Part shown: positions 33,351-45,300 of the stretch, one piece after another
Numbering within the stretch: position 1 is the first letter of the stretch
How the letters are laid out: the number at the start of each line of letters is the position of its first letter
Assembly: GCA_022836615.1 (NCBI GenBank)
Contig: MU405228.1
Coordinates: 248,001 to 312,000, forward strand
DNA: 64,000 bases
Direction of reading: 5' to 3'
From: Annulohypoxylon bovei var. microspora
Taxonomy: Eukaryota; Ascomycota; Sordariomycetes; Xylariales; Hypoxylaceae
The notes under the pieces: generated by a model
The model's input: the letters and a program-made list of their open reading frames with translations, nothing else
Databases searched by the model: none
What the model was told of the DNA's origin: nothing
Position numbers and translations under genes: made by a program

Positions 33351-35495
33351 TTAGAAGCTCATAAGATCTATTAGCACGTTAGTAAATCGATCACCTACTC
33401 GCAAGAGCCTTAGGAGAAATGCAAAGCAATACATACCTCGTCCGAAAAGCCCGCGTTTCGCCCAATCCATCGCCATGAGCACTCTCGTCCTTACGCCCAC
33501 GCTCTGCGCAAAATAAACGCTGCGCCACGCGTACACAGCCCACAAACCACCCGTCACGCCCCAGCCGCCACCGAGGTCGAACACCGCGGAGTTACCCACG
33601 TACGCCAGGCTGCCGAGGTGGTGGTACTCGAACGCCTTGTAGCACGCCTCGTCTAGGTCTCCGTCTCTGATATCATTTGCCCGAAGCCCGGGCGCGGCGT
33701 GCGCCAGCTTGTTGAATTTCTTCGCGAGGTAGAGACCCTGCTGATTGGCGCGCTGCGCCGTCGCCGGTAGCGATGTTAGCTTGCTGTCGATCTGTTTGAG
33801 AAGTTCCCTTAGCTCGCCGAAGTCAAGCGTGCCGGATTGGTCCTTGTCGAACTGCTCGAAGAGCTTGTCGAGACGCTTTAGGTGCGAAGCCGCCTGCGGG
33901 AAACGTCGCTTCACGTTCGAGGCTACGGCTCGCCAGTCGCTGAAGTGAAGCTCGACCGTTTCGGGGTCTCTGCCCAGCTTGAAAGCGTGACCACGTAGGA
34001 AAGTAATGATGCTGTCTGAGATGTTGTTCTGAACGGTCGAGCAATCACCTATCGCGTAGACATCGCCGAGAGGTGTACCGTTGAGTCGTAGGTGAGTATC
34101 TGTTTCAAGGGCGTGGCGGTTGTTTTGCGCCGGTCCTAGTTTCGCGGCGATTCGTTGGCATAGCTCTGACTGAGAAACACCGGTCGACCACAAGCAGAAT
34201 CCCACTGGAAGTTCCTTAGTAACTGTAGTTCCATCCTCGGCGATTTGTGTGAAGATGATCTTGTCCTTCGTCACTTCCTTCACTCTAGAATTGACAAGAA
34301 CTTCAACCTGATCGCGGGCGAATCGGTCTTCGGCGTATTTAGAAAGGGCTTCGTCATAGGTGTTTAGGATATGTCCCCTGCTCTGTATTAAGTGGACTGA
34401 TATTTCATTCCGCAGGAGTCGAGGAAATCTCCTAGTTAGATCCTCGTTTAGCAGATCGAAGAGCTCGGCGGCGAATTCAACACCTGTAGGGCCACCACCG
34501 CTGACAACAAAAGAGAGTAATCTTCTACGTTCGTCATCAGATGTTGTTGGAAGACAAGCAAGTTCCAGATTCTTCATAACCTGATTCCGAATCATGCGGG
34601 CGTCGTTGATATCCTTGAGGAAGAAGCAATTGTCGAGTCCTTTGACTCCGTGAGGGTTTGTCACAGATCCTACAGCGATGACTAGCTTGTCGTACGGAAT
34701 GTAGAACCTAACCTCTTGCCCACGGGAGTCTATTTGAGAAACCTCGACTAACTTGTGAGAAAATTCAACATCCTCGGCGGATGCTCTAAGATAGTGACCG
34801 CCAATTCTTGATAGGATCCTACGAATAGGTTCGACCAGACTTCGCATCTCTAATGTGCCAACAGTCGCAGAGGGTAACATAGGCGTAAATAAGAAGTAAT
34901 TCTTAGGACTGATAACCGTAACATGATAATCGTCAGGGTTGAGTTGTTTTAGAAGTGCGACGCTTCCCCAGCCACCGCCCAGAATCACAAGCCGTGGCTT
35001 TGTTTTCCTCTTCTTAGCTTCCTCATTATCCTCGTCGTCGAGCAGCGCTTCTACGATGGGAAGATTCTTGGGTCCTCCGCGTCGAGGTGACAGAGCTGCT
35101 TCAGATACATGGCAATCGCCGAAGACAACAGACGTTTCCTTGTATGTTGTTGAGTCGTATACAAAGAAGGCAATAAGTAGTGCTCCTACAAATCCAACTC
35201 CAGTTCCAAGTACTGCTGCTGTTCGATATGCGAAGTTAAGTATTACGGATCGTCTCTGAGGGAGGGGTTTCCCGGAAATTGCGCGAACAGCGCGTTTGGA
35301 CGGGAACACCCGTTGTACCGTTTTCGCGGGGTTACTCTGTTTCGAAGCGCTCGGACGAGAGAAGATGCTGAATTGGCGAACATGAACACGCTTTGTCTGT
35401 TTTAGTAGGACCGCGGACATGAGATTATAGCTAGGAGAGCTTTGGCGCCCAGCACGAAGAGCGAAGGCGGTAGCAGCTCCTAGCTGAGGCGGCAT
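33351..35495 (-). CDS. NDE1: External alternative NAD(P)H:ubiquinone dehydrogenase with EF hand
   Basis: Exons 35495-33437 and 33367-33351 encode 691 aa. The 69-nt intron (GTATGT donor, TTACTAACG branch, ATAG acceptor) joins FGR to DLMSF, a family-typical C-terminus; without splicing the tail would be unrelated residues. An Arg/Ser-rich mitochondrial presequence (about 1-85) is followed by a membrane segment (about 91-113). Two dinucleotide-binding motifs follow: GGGWGS at 173-178 for FAD and GGGPTG at 333-338 for NAD(P)H. Residues 550-561 (DKDQSGTLDFGE) form a complete EF-hand loop, as in calcium-dependent external enzymes such as Neurospora NDE1. It feeds cytosolic NAD(P)H electrons to ubiquinone without pumping protons, on the outer face of the inner membrane. 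NADH versus NADPH preference is not decided here. Confidence 0.92.
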   Translation of the reverse strand: MPPQLGAATAFALRAGRQSSPSYNLMSAVLLKQTKRVHVRQFSIFSRPSASKQSNPAKTVQRVFPSKRAVRAISGKPLPQRRSVILNFAYRTAAVLGTGVGFVGALLIAFFVYDSTTYKETSVVFGDCHVSEAALSPRRGGPKNLPIVEALLDDEDNEEAKKRKTKPRLVILGGGWGSVALLKQLNPDDYHVTVISPKNYFLFTPMLPSATVGTLEMRSLVEPIRRILSRIGGHYLRASAEDVEFSHKLVEVSQIDSRGQEVRFYIPYDKLVIAVGSVTNPHGVKGLDNCFFLKDINDARMIRNQVMKNLELACLPTTSDDERRRLLSFVVSGGGPTGVEFAAELFDLLNEDLTRRFPRLLRNEISVHLIQSRGHILNTYDEALSKYAEDRFARDQVEVLVNSRVKEVTKDKIIFTQIAEDGTTVTKELPVGFCLWSTGVSQSELCQRIAAKLGPAQNNRHALETDTHLRLNGTPLGDVYAIGDCSTVQNNISDSIITFLRGHAFKLGRDPETVELHFSDWRAVASNVKRRFPQAASHLKRLDKLFEQFDKDQSGTLDFGELRELLKQIDSKLTSLPATAQRANQQGLYLAKKFNKLAHAAPGLRANDIRDGDLDEACYKAFEYHHLGSLAYVGNSAVFDLGGGWGVTGGLWAVYAWRSVYFAQSVGVRTRVLMAMDWAKRGLFGRGMYCFAFLLRLLRVGDRFTNVLIDLMSF

Positions 35496-36244
35496 TATTG
35501 GGGGTTGGTTACCAGTTCAAAGTGTAAAGGGAATGAATGACTATAATGAAAGACGGTTCATAACGCAACATATCGCAAAAAATGGACAATTGTTTACGTG
35601 TCCGTAAATAAGAAAAAGTGAAGTTTAAATGAGGAAAGTTTAGATATTTTGAATGAATTGCCTTCTCGCTTCTTCGGCGCTTCCCTGGCCAAACTTGTGT
35701 TACGGGAATTCCAATTCGTATGTATGACGCACTACCCGCTGGAGTGGGACTTCGATCACCAGTGGGACTGCCCTTCCATTTTCAAGCTTATCTGATCCTG
35801 GTCCCACTTTATATTAGTGAAAACATCACCTCTTTGTCCTAGTTTCTACACCAATATTGCGACTTTTTACCTTAGTAAGATCGATTGCCTAGGCATACCT
35901 CTCTCATGGACATTTGAAGCTGCTTATATTTCCCGTGTAGTACGAAAGCAAAATCACAAAAAATAGGTAGGTAGTCTTTTCGATGGATGTGCGTGGCTGA
36001 GCGCCATACATAGAAAACCAGGGACTTGTCGAATCTTCTACGCACTAGGGGCTCATTCTGAGAAAATCGTGCATTGGATCGTTGCAACGTTGGCTGCCGA
36101 CTTACCCAGATTGTCGGATCTCCGATGTAGGACCGAAGAAAAAACATCTCATAGCTGAAGAGCCTCAAAACTTTGCTAATAATTCATGCTCTTCACCGGT
36201 GATCCTGTTGATTGCTCATAACATTAGACTATTATTTACTAGCT
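35496..36244. other. Intergenic region
   Basis: Promoter of the NADH dehydrogenase gene and 3' flank of NOP53. No gene is supported; an open frame at 35872-36168 has no recognisable content. Confidence 0.5.
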
Positions 36245-37625
36245 TTAAATGCTGAAGTCCTTGTAAGCCCACTTCTCTGTGAGCTTAGTCTTCTTTTGCC
36301 TCTTGAACGTCATCCTCTTTCGGGCCTCCAGTCTTCCTCTAATCAACAAGCTCCGGTAGCGGTCCTTTAACAAATTGCCTTCAGGCTTTAGGAGGCGTAA
36401 AGAGTCTTGTAGTTCGTCAGGTAAGACTAGCTCTAGGTCTTTCTCTGGCAGCCTCAGTCTGCCTAGTTGGCGTCGACGAAGGACCTCATCATCATCATCG
36501 GCGCTACTCTCGCTCAGTTCAAGGTTCGCAAGTGCCAGATTCTGTTCGTGTTCGCGCTCAGCAACCTCCTTTGCGATTCGCTTAATTTCTTCCAACTGAG
36601 CCTTCCGGACCTTGGTCTTCGCCTCATGTTTAAGTCGGCGCTCTTCATCCTTCCGTCTCTGGATCCTATTTCTTTGCGGCTGCGATTTGCGCCCCGGTCG
36701 CTTCGCGCTAATCTTGAGCTCCTCGCCGCCGCTCTGGAAACCTTCCCACTCCGAGTCCTCGTCCCACTCTGATAGTTCGGCCCGAGCCTCTGCAGCATCC
36801 GCTTCGGCAGCTGACTTAGCTGCAGCTTCCGCCTTGAGACGCTCGGATTCCTCGGCCGCTAGGCGCTTGCGTTCAGTCTCAACCGCCTTATTAGATTCTT
36901 CGGTATAGCGGGCCTCATAGTCGGCGAAGACTGGATTGTAGCTGTATCCACCCGTGGGTGTTGGTACAGCCTTGGGAGCTTTGCCACTTGCCAATAGCGA
37001 GATCGGCTTTTTCGTGAATGACTTGGGTGCCTTTTTCTTCTCGCCCCTCTTGTCGTCTATGGTTGTAGATGTTTGTGGCTCAGGTTTGACTACCGCTTCC
37101 CATGGATCATGTGACGCATCTGCGACTTCGACTGTAGACTCGTGAACACCATCTGCTACTTTCCGCAATCGGTTGAGCTCCTTATGCGTGACGTATTCCC
37201 TCCTTGGTCGCTTTTCTACAATAATGCCATCGGTAGTCTTGTCTCCTGGGCGCTTGCGCGAAGGGGGAAGAGCTGGTACAGCTGAGCGCGCGGCGATGAT
37301 TTCATCGGCTTTTAGAGATTTCGAGGTGTATTTGGGAAATTTCTTCGGCAATGATGCATCGCCGACTGTATCGACGACGAAGAGCTCTTCGGCAGGTCGC
37401 TCAGCAAGAACACCCCTATGTTGTTACAAGGTTAGCTCAATATAATTATGGAAAGAGAGAATTGTGCACAAACCCTTTGATGACTTCTTCATTCAACTCG
37501 TCGAGACCCTTCTCAACCTCCGTTACATCGACGTTCTTCCTCCATGCTTTCTTGCCTTTTCTCGAGGGTTGCTTATAAGTCGCAGGCGCTTCAGTCGAAC
37601 CCTTTAAGGGTTTTACGACCGGCAT
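36245..37625 (-). CDS. NOP53: Ribosome biogenesis factor Nop53
   Basis: Exons 37625-37474 and 37415-36245 encode 440 aa. The intron (37473-37416) has a GTTTGT donor, a GCTAACC branch and an ATAG acceptor. The first exon carries the family motif KKAWRKNVDVTEVEKGLDEL, followed across the splice by EELFVVDT. The centre is a long charged Lys/Glu/Ala helix, likely coiled coil (about 195-330), rich in nuclear localisation-like basic clusters. The C-terminus has the conserved RYRSLLIRGRLEARKRM stretch. Nop53 (human GLTSCR2/PICT1) is a nucleolar factor of the 60S subunit that recruits the exosome helicase Mtr4 for ITS2 processing. Divergent from the Ypt6 gene. Confidence 0.92.
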
Positions 37626-38356
37626 ATTTGGTGATATAAAAGTGTTAGAAACTTGGTAAACAATTGACTGATGGACACGGAATCTTGAATTCTGTATTGG
37701 TGGGGCTATCGAAACTAGAAATTTTTACGATGCAGGGTCAAATTCCTGTTGGAGTTGACTTTCGATAAGATAAGAAAATTACTAGATGGTCCAAGTGTTC
37801 TGATTTGTCCTGGTCTGCTTACATAATTAAGATTATGACGAACTAGGTTAGATCTTGGATGGATCGGGATATCGGCCGTTTGGATGGGCACTATCGATTG
37901 CCAACGACAACCGTTACTTAGCCCCATTCAACCCCGGTCCTAGTTCAAAATCGCCAATCTGTCAAGGCTACAAGCCCAAAGCGCATTTTTCGTATATTGG
38001 AAAAGGGACCACCTCCTTTTGTAGGTGAGGTGGGAAAGAACAACTCCCAATAAATCACTCGGTTTCTTTCCGGTCCGATTCTCTCAAATAAAGAAAAACA
38101 ATCAAATAGTGATTCATCTTTTTAAGAATTCTTAATTTATTTACTTTTCGCCCTTTTCAACAGATAATTCCTGATTTCCCAACGACCCGACTTTTCGACA
38201 TTTCGGCTCCTGATTTCATCTTTCAGATTATATCCTACACATCTGCGCATCTCGACTTATTTGAATTGGTTAAGCTCTTCTTGACGACTCTCAACCACTG
38301 GAACCACTGCCATCACCTCCACGTCAAATCGCAACAATCAGGACTTCAACGCAAAT
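37626..38356. promoter_or_regulatory. Divergent promoter region, NOP53 and YPT6
   Basis: 731 bp between two start codons. The right half is pyrimidine-rich on the plus strand. No gene or conserved element is recognised. Confidence 0.45.
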
Positions 38357-39342
38357 ATGGCACAGGCCGGAGGAGCAGGCGGGTACAACAACCCGCTGAA
38401 GAAGTTCAAGTAGCCTCACCCACCGGTTCTTGTGGCTTAAGCCTCTTACTAACTGTTCGTAGGCTGGTATTTCTCGGTGAACAGAGCGGTATGCAGCTGT
38501 CAACACGTTTAAACATCACGAATAAATGATGGTCATTTAAGTAGAATATACCTCTAAACAATAGCTAACATTATACCTCGGCTTAGTCGGCAAGACGTCC
38601 TTGATAACGCGGTTTATGTACGACTCTTTCGACAACATGTACCAAGCTACGATCGGTATCGATTTCCTTTCCAAGGCAAGTTTATATCGCCCGTCGCAGC
38701 ACACTACAAATACATAATCTGGGTTAACTGACCGATGAGGAGTAGACCATGTACCTTGAAGACAGAACGGTGCGATTGCAATTATGGGATACAGCAGGCC
38801 AAGAACGTTTCAGGAGTTTGATTCCATCCTACATACGAGATTCCAGCGTTGCGGTAGTTGTCTACGATATTTCGAGTACGAACCGTCGCCCTCTATTTTA
38901 TCAACTACCTACTTATCTATGTCAACCAAACTAACACGTATGGGTAGATGCTAAGTCCTTCCAAAATACGAAGAAATGGATCGATGACGTGCGCGCGGAA
39001 CGAGGAAACGACGTAATCATCGTGCTAGTAGGCAACAAGACCGACTTGAACGACAAGCGAGAAGTCACTACGGCGCAAGGCGAGGAGGAGGCTAAGAAGA
39101 ATAACTTGATGTTCGTCGAGACGAGCGCGAAGCTAGGCCACAACGTCAAGAACCTCTTCAGGAGGATAGCGCAAGCTCTTCCCGGTATGGAGGGGACAGA
39201 TGCTGCAGCACAGGCTTCATCACAGAGTGGGTCACACCCGCAATACCTAAACGTGGAGCGAAATGGTTGGACTAACAAGTTGACAGTGATCGATGTGAAG
39301 ACCAACCCCCAGACGTCTCAACAAGATGGATGCGCGTGCTAG
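38357..39342 (+). CDS. YPT6: Rab6-type small GTPase Ypt6
   Basis: Six exons: 38357-38409, 38463-38488, 38587-38675, 38746-38875, 38948-39226, 39287-39342, giving 210 aa. The P-loop GEQSVGKTS is assembled across exons 2 and 3. Switch I is ATIGIDFLSK; switch II is WDTAGQERF; the guanine-specificity motifs are NKTD and ETSAK. The C-terminus is CAC, for double geranylgeranylation. The sequence [20 protein letters not shown] is strongly Rab6-like. Rab6/Ypt6 acts in retrograde traffic to and through the Golgi. The third intron starts with GCAAGT, so it is a GC-AG intron. The fifth intron (39227-39286, GTGGGT donor, ACTAAC branch, ACAG) is 60 nt without stops; its removal gives SSQMIDVKT, the usual family form. 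Confidence 0.94.
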
Positions 39343-39759
39343 AGGACATGACGCTCCTCCGTATTGAAGGAGGAGCTGCGGCATTGCGGGGAGAGAGCGA
39401 AAGGGCCACGCAGGATATTTCCGTGCATAGCGAATGAACCAGCCAAAAGTTGTTGTATAATACGAGTCAATCCACGAAGCAAAGTAACGAGAAGAGGACC
39501 AGTACAGCCATTACGGGTATGACGTTTAGTATATGTAATCACCTTTTCAGATTCCAATTTGAGCGCAGTCAAAAGGGGGTCCGTCCGTACAAGTTCTATG
39601 CCTTATCTCTTTCGTGCCTGTATGCCTACACCTAAATCCTAACAACTACCTATGAGTCTATAAGTCACCCCTAGAAGCTCCTCAACGATAACAATAAACC
39701 AAATGATGAACTTTTGTAGTGATACCGAAATATCCGGTTTCCTAACATGAGCATGACAC
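39343..39759. other. Intergenic region between convergent YPT6 and RKI1
   Basis: 417 bp holding the two 3' UTRs. No gene is supported. Confidence 0.45.
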
Positions 39760-40614
39760 TTAACCCAATGTCTCTACCTGCCCATCCGCTCTCCCAAAGT
39801 ACGCCTTTACGGGCTTGACCCCCTCTACATCCGTGCCCAGCTTCGCCACCTCCGGCCCGTTGAACCCGGTGAAGATGCCCACCTCCAGAACGCCGAAAAT
39901 GCTCTTGATCTTGGCTAGCAGCGCGTCCGGCGTCCAGACGCCCTTCGCGGGGTCGAGCTTGTCCTTCTCGCTGTTCAGCAGCAGCGTCGGGAACGGCGCG
40001 TCGATGATGTGGTTGTGGTTGTCGGTGATGGCGCGCGTGAAGGTCGGCCCCGACGTCCGGATCTTGGGGTTCGCGCTCCCGAGGCGCAGCAGCTCGCGCC
40101 GCACGAACTCCGCGCCGACCGGTGACACTTCGACGGGGACGTAGGCCCACGAGGTTAGCAGCCGGTCCACTTTCTTGCGGCTGTCGGCTACGCAGATGAA
40201 CCGCTTGGATAGCCGTGATACGAGCTTCTCTTGGAAGTGGCACGCGCCCCCGCCCTTGATGCAGTTCAGCTCCGCGTCCACCTCGTCGGCGCCGTCGAAG
40301 TAGATGTCGATCGGCTGGTGGTCGGTCGTCTCCGGGTGGTACCCGATCTCGGTGAGGAGGTCCGGGACCTGCAGCACGCTGAGCCCGGCGTTGCGGATCA
40401 GTCCTGTGGAGCCGGATCCCGTGGGCACGAACTTCATCTTCGAGGTTACCGGGGCGCCGAGCTCGGCGATGGCTTCTACGACGTAGGCCACGGTGCTGCC
40501 GCTGCCGATCCCGACGTACGTGAAGGACGGGCTGAAGTGGTCCGCCACGGCCTGCCGGCAGGCGGCGCGCTTGGCGGACTCGATGAGGGTGGCGGCGGAT
40601 GGTGCGGACGCCAT
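39760..40614 (-). CDS. RKI1: Ribose-5-phosphate isomerase A
   Basis: A single exon of 284 aa from the Met at 40614 (MASAPSAATLIESAK). The enzyme interconverts ribose-5-phosphate and ribulose-5-phosphate in the non-oxidative pentose phosphate pathway in the cytosol. Family marks: YVGIGSGSTV at 33-42, FDGADEVD at 106-113, and KGGGACH at 120-126. The usual phosphate-loop TSFQS is replaced by TGSGST at 65-70, as in other fungal forms perhaps; I cannot check this. The frame stays open for 100 more codons upstream to an ATG at 40914, with a basic, Ser/Arg-rich leader that could be a mitochondrial presequence. I take the conserved start as primary. The coding region is GC-rich compared with its flanks. 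Confidence 0.93.
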   Translation of the reverse strand: MASAPSAATLIESAKRAACRQAVADHFSPSFTYVGIGSGSTVAYVVEAIAELGAPVTSKMKFVPTGSGSTGLIRNAGLSVLQVPDLLTEIGYHPETTDHQPIDIYFDGADEVDAELNCIKGGGACHFQEKLVSRLSKRFICVADSRKKVDRLLTSWAYVPVEVSPVGAEFVRRELLRLGSANPKIRTSGPTFTRAITDNHNHIIDAPFPTLLLNSEKDKLDPAKGVWTPDALLAKIKSIFGVLEVGIFTGFNGPEVAKLGTDVEGVKPVKAYFGRADGQVETLG

Positions 40615-42362
40615 TGGTGATGTGCTTGCGGACCGCTTTGTGCTGGCTGTTGAGAAAGAGGGACAGGTGAGCGATATACGGGAGTTCCGGATGAGCCGCG
40701 GTTGGGTGTTGTAGCTACGAGGATGTGCTTGAGTGTGGATGTGAGGAAGGGGGACGAGCGCGGTCCCGGATGCGGGATGGTAGCCTCTAAATACCGCACG
40801 TGGGCTGGCGAGTAGGAGGAGTCGGGTAGGTGCGCTTGGGACGGCCCGCGGCAGCGACGGATTCATGAAACGGGAGCTGGGATGGGGGCCAATGTGGCTT
40901 GCGAATTGGTACAATTCACTCCAAGATACCGATTGTGAGATCCTGTTCCGTACAGTTGGTCAATTGACAATTTGTAACTTTTTTATGAGTAAAAAATGGC
41001 ACAGTTAAAGCTTCGGACCCACGCTTGTCACGATACCCCTCGTGGTGGTTTCTTTTTTATGTGGTGGTACCACTGACAGGTGCTGTTGCAGTCCGAGCCA
41101 GGACCCGCCCGATCTCCGGATCTGGAGGACGCTGACTCAGCGCTTCATGTTGAAGAGCTCAATAAGTTGTGGCTTGGTTACATAAGACATGTGGCGTCTC
41201 ATCTTGACATCCAAAGTGTGTATGTAATAAATTAGGTAATGAAGCTATTTTCTCGAAAAGGTTAAAAGGTTTTTTGATCGTGTTCTTTTATTCTAGAACC
41301 TGAAGCTCTAAATATTTTCTTTGATCATATGTTTCTCTTTGCTAGAAATGGCTTTAGCATTGGTGTGCTCATACTAATTCTATTGCCTAGACATTATCTA
41401 GGTAATTTATAAATACGTTAAATACTCCAAGGAGTAGCTTACTATCATTTATCAGCTCACTATCGACTGTTTTCTCGTCTGGGGAAATCTCGGTGTTTGA
41501 GTTGATGATATTAGTTTACTCATCTACCCATTTCAGATAGTTGACTCAAGTACGCGAGTAATAGGTTATCCAGAGATTGTCAATGTTCAAACATAACAGA
41601 AAATGCCTCAACGAAATTCATAAAAGTTAAATAATACTTATTCTTATAAAATCTAAGTTAATTGCGTGTAACTATCTCTAAAGAGCATTGCTATAGAAAA
41701 GACTGGAGTTGTATAACATGCCTGTCGAGACTTTTACAAGTGTTGGGTATAGGCACGGCGGCTATCGGCGTTGACGCAAGACAAGATAGCAGCCAATCGG
41801 CATAGTCTTGATTACTATTTGACATCTTACCCCATATCAGATACTAATCTTAATCATCAAACAACTGCTATATCGCGGTATCTAAAAGGCTATCCGTGTA
41901 TTCTGTCAATAGCAGTTTGAAAAGTTGAACTTGACAGCGGCTCTCGGTCCGTCGAATTAAACGGCAAAGGAACTCGTGCTAATTGGAAGACAGAATATGG
42001 GGTTCAGCCGATTACCGGTTCGAGATGATGCAAGGTATAGCCCGGGGATATGGTTGGCCAACGATGGCGTTTTCTGACAAAGTGTGTTTGATTATTGGTA
42101 GAATTCCGGCGAGGCTCAAGGCTAATCGAGGTTAAGTCGATTGCGTGATTACAGTGAATGACGGACTAATTGCATTTGCGGGGCCATAAAAAGTTCCACA
42201 TTCGGGGTCTGAGCTATGTTAGTCTAAGTTGTCGCCATCGGCCGTCGTCTAGAATTCCCACTTCGACTTTCCACTTGCCAATACCAAATACCAATGCCGG
42301 GGAAAGAAAATTATTTCTAGCGTAGTCACTTTAATTTATATGTAGAGGGGGAAACACACATC
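40615..42362. promoter_or_regulatory. Divergent promoter region, RKI1 and sulfite reductase
   Basis: 1.75 kb. The RKI1-proximal 300 bp are GC-rich and open in the RKI1 frame (possible N-terminal extension, 40614-40914). The rest, especially 41200-41900, is AT-rich and shows no gene or obvious repeat. Confidence 0.45.
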
Positions 42363-45300
42363 ATGTCGTTCCTCTTTGGAAAAGCAGACTCTTCTGCTGT
42401 TTCTAAACCAGAGTCCGACATGGCGACCCAGAATATCCAGGTTCGAACGCCTGAAGAGGCAGGTAAGTACATACAACTCTAATACTATTACACTATTATT
42501 ACCATGTACTCTTTTTTAATTTTTGATATTCAACTCTAACCACACTTGCCCCGCCATCCATTACCAATTTCAATTCTTATTGTAATCCTTTCAACTTACA
42601 CCACTTCTACATCATACACAGAAAAACCAAAAGAAAATGTCTGAATCTTATAAACAAAGATATAAGTAAAGCTAATTAATTGTAAAAATCTGTAGTTGCA
42701 CGAATCGCGTACCTTGCCAGCGATGTCATTGTTTCAGTCCAACCGTCGCAAGGTCAGGACTCGGCATACTCATCCCACCTTAAGAGATATGCCGCAAGAA
42801 AAGACTCAGGCTTGGTCGCTAAGACCGAGGGCTCTGTGCCGGAGGTGTGTTCCTTCCATAATGTAACTCATAAGACTCATAAGACTCATTAATTGACTCA
42901 ATGGCGCCAGATACAAACTATCCGACACAACGTTGACCCTCTCCTCTCTGTCTTCGCTCCCATTCGCTCCGGCCGCCTCACCTCCGTAACCACCACCTCA
43001 AATATACTCCTCACTTCCATTGCGCACTTATACAAGCTAGCGAACTATCCAGTAGTCATCCACGTTTCTTTATACCCAGCTAATTTCCCCGACTATTCTG
43101 CTATCACCGCCATCAGAAATTCAGGATGGACCTTCATACAGTCCGAGTCCCTCCAGGAAGCTCAGGACATGGCCATTACGGCGCATGCGCTTGCAATTCG
43201 CTCTGGAAAGGGTGTTATTCACTTCTTCGATCCGAGCTCCTGTTCCCACGATAAGCCGATCGCGGCCGAAGATGCGGCATCATTTCGCGATCTGCTGAAT
43301 TTAGATGATGTTCGCCGATACCAAGCTAGTTCGGTTTCGGAATCAGGCATTTACGCCGACGATGGAAGAGTCGTTGTAGCTTCAGATCATCCTGAGACAC
43401 GTCCAAGCGCCACAGAGAATAATCTGGCGGACTCGACGATACTCAGTGCAGCTTCGAAGGCGGCTTCATCCGAAGCTTCGGACAAATCTAGCCAGCGAAG
43501 CAACTCCAGTGCCCCGCCAAGTGTATCTTCAGCCACGACAATTGAAGCCGCCCCACCTCTTGTCACATCTGAGGATATTTACAAATACGTGACCTCGATA
43601 TGGGCCCAGTTCAAGGCAGTTACAGGTCGTAGTTACAATGCCTTTGAATGGTCCGGCCCAGCAACCGCGGAGAAGGCCATTTTCGTATTCGGTTCCGATG
43701 CGGGTCTGTTCGCCGAGGCCCTTGATGTGGCCAAGCCAGAAGATATCTACGCAAAGGCTGGGTTGATCACGGCTAGACTTTATCGACCGTGGTTAGGCGC
43801 TAAACTTGTCGAGGCTATTCCGAGATCTGTAAAGCGCATCGCTGTCCTGGAGCAAATTTCGCGAAAGACGACGAAATGGGGACCTTTGTTAATCGACGTT
43901 TTAACGTCGGTGAAGAGCGGCTTTGGTGGCGTCGAGACTGTTGTCGGCCATCAATTGGGGTATATTACGCCCGATACCATCCACCAAGCTCTTAGAGGCA
44001 TCTTCCAGAACCTGGCTTCCGAGAAGCCTCTACAAAACTTGGAAGTGGGAAAGACCGGTGGACCGCAAGACGCACAAACTTACGGTTTAGAGCAGCCAAA
44101 ACTGGAGACGGCCTACACCAAAATTCTAGACCAGTTATTTGGCAAACAAGTTTACATAGCAAATGCCCTTGGCTCGAAGACCGCAGGTGTTTCGTCTACA
44201 ATTGCAGCCAGTCCCGAATTCGGATTTGGTTCCCTTCTCGCCCGAAAGGAACATCGCCAGAGATTTGTTAAGCAGGTTAAGCAAGCCGCTAGCACTGGAT
44301 CTTTCGTTACCGAGTCGCCCGTCAATTGGCTAGCCAAGTGGGCGGCGAGCGCCGAAGATGCTAAGAGTGCCGGCGAGATTGCAGATGATGTCATCGCCAG
44401 ACTTGAGACTGACGGGTCGTCAATTGCGCGGGACCTCTTGTCCAGCAAGGGCCTGTTCCGAAAAGAATCATTGTGGCTTGTTGGGTCTGACGCTTGGGCA
44501 TACGATCTCGGTAACTCTGGTGTCCACCACGTTTTGGCCTCCGGTGAGAACGTCAATATGCTTATAATCGACTCGACGCCCTACTCCGAGCGAGCCGCGG
44601 CGGATGCCGAGAGGCGCAAGAAGGATATCGGTTTGTATGCTATGAACTTTGGCAATGCGTATGTCGCATCTACCGCAGTTTACAGCTCGTACACTCAGGT
44701 TTTACAAGCCATGCTTGAAGCCGACCAATTCGAAGGCCCTTCAGTCGTGCTTGCATACTTGCCGTACTTCGGTGAACAGGATTCTCCTTTAACTGTTCTG
44801 CAAGAAACTAAGAAAGCTGTGGACCTCGGTTACTGGCCTCTCTACCGATGGAACCCTCAGAATGAGAACAAGGGCGAACCTAACTTCTCACTGGACTCCG
44901 AGCGTATCAAAAACGAACTAAAGGCATTTTTGGACAGAGACAACAAATTGACCCAGCTGATGCGACGCGAGCCCGTCTTTGCTGCAAGTCTTTCTCAAGA
45001 TTTCGGTACAGAGGTCCGTGCGCAACAGAAGCGAAAAGCCCGAGATGCTTACGACCAGCTGCTGGAGGGTCTCTTTGGCGCACCGCTCACAATCCTATTC
45101 GCCTCTGATAACGGAAATTCGCAGTCATTGGCGAAGCGACTTGGAACAAGAGGCCGTGCTAGAGGCCTCAAGACGATTGTTATGGCAATGGAAGATTATC
45201 CTGTTGAAGATCTTCCAAAAGAGGAAAATATCGTGCTCATAACCTCGACTGCTGGACAGGGAGAATTCCCCCAGAACGGCAAGCCTTTCTGGGATGCTAT

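Noticed and set aside
39671..40243. Open frame overlapping the RKI1 coding region
   Set aside because: It lies within the well-supported RKI1 gene in another frame; long shadows are expected in GC-rich coding DNA.
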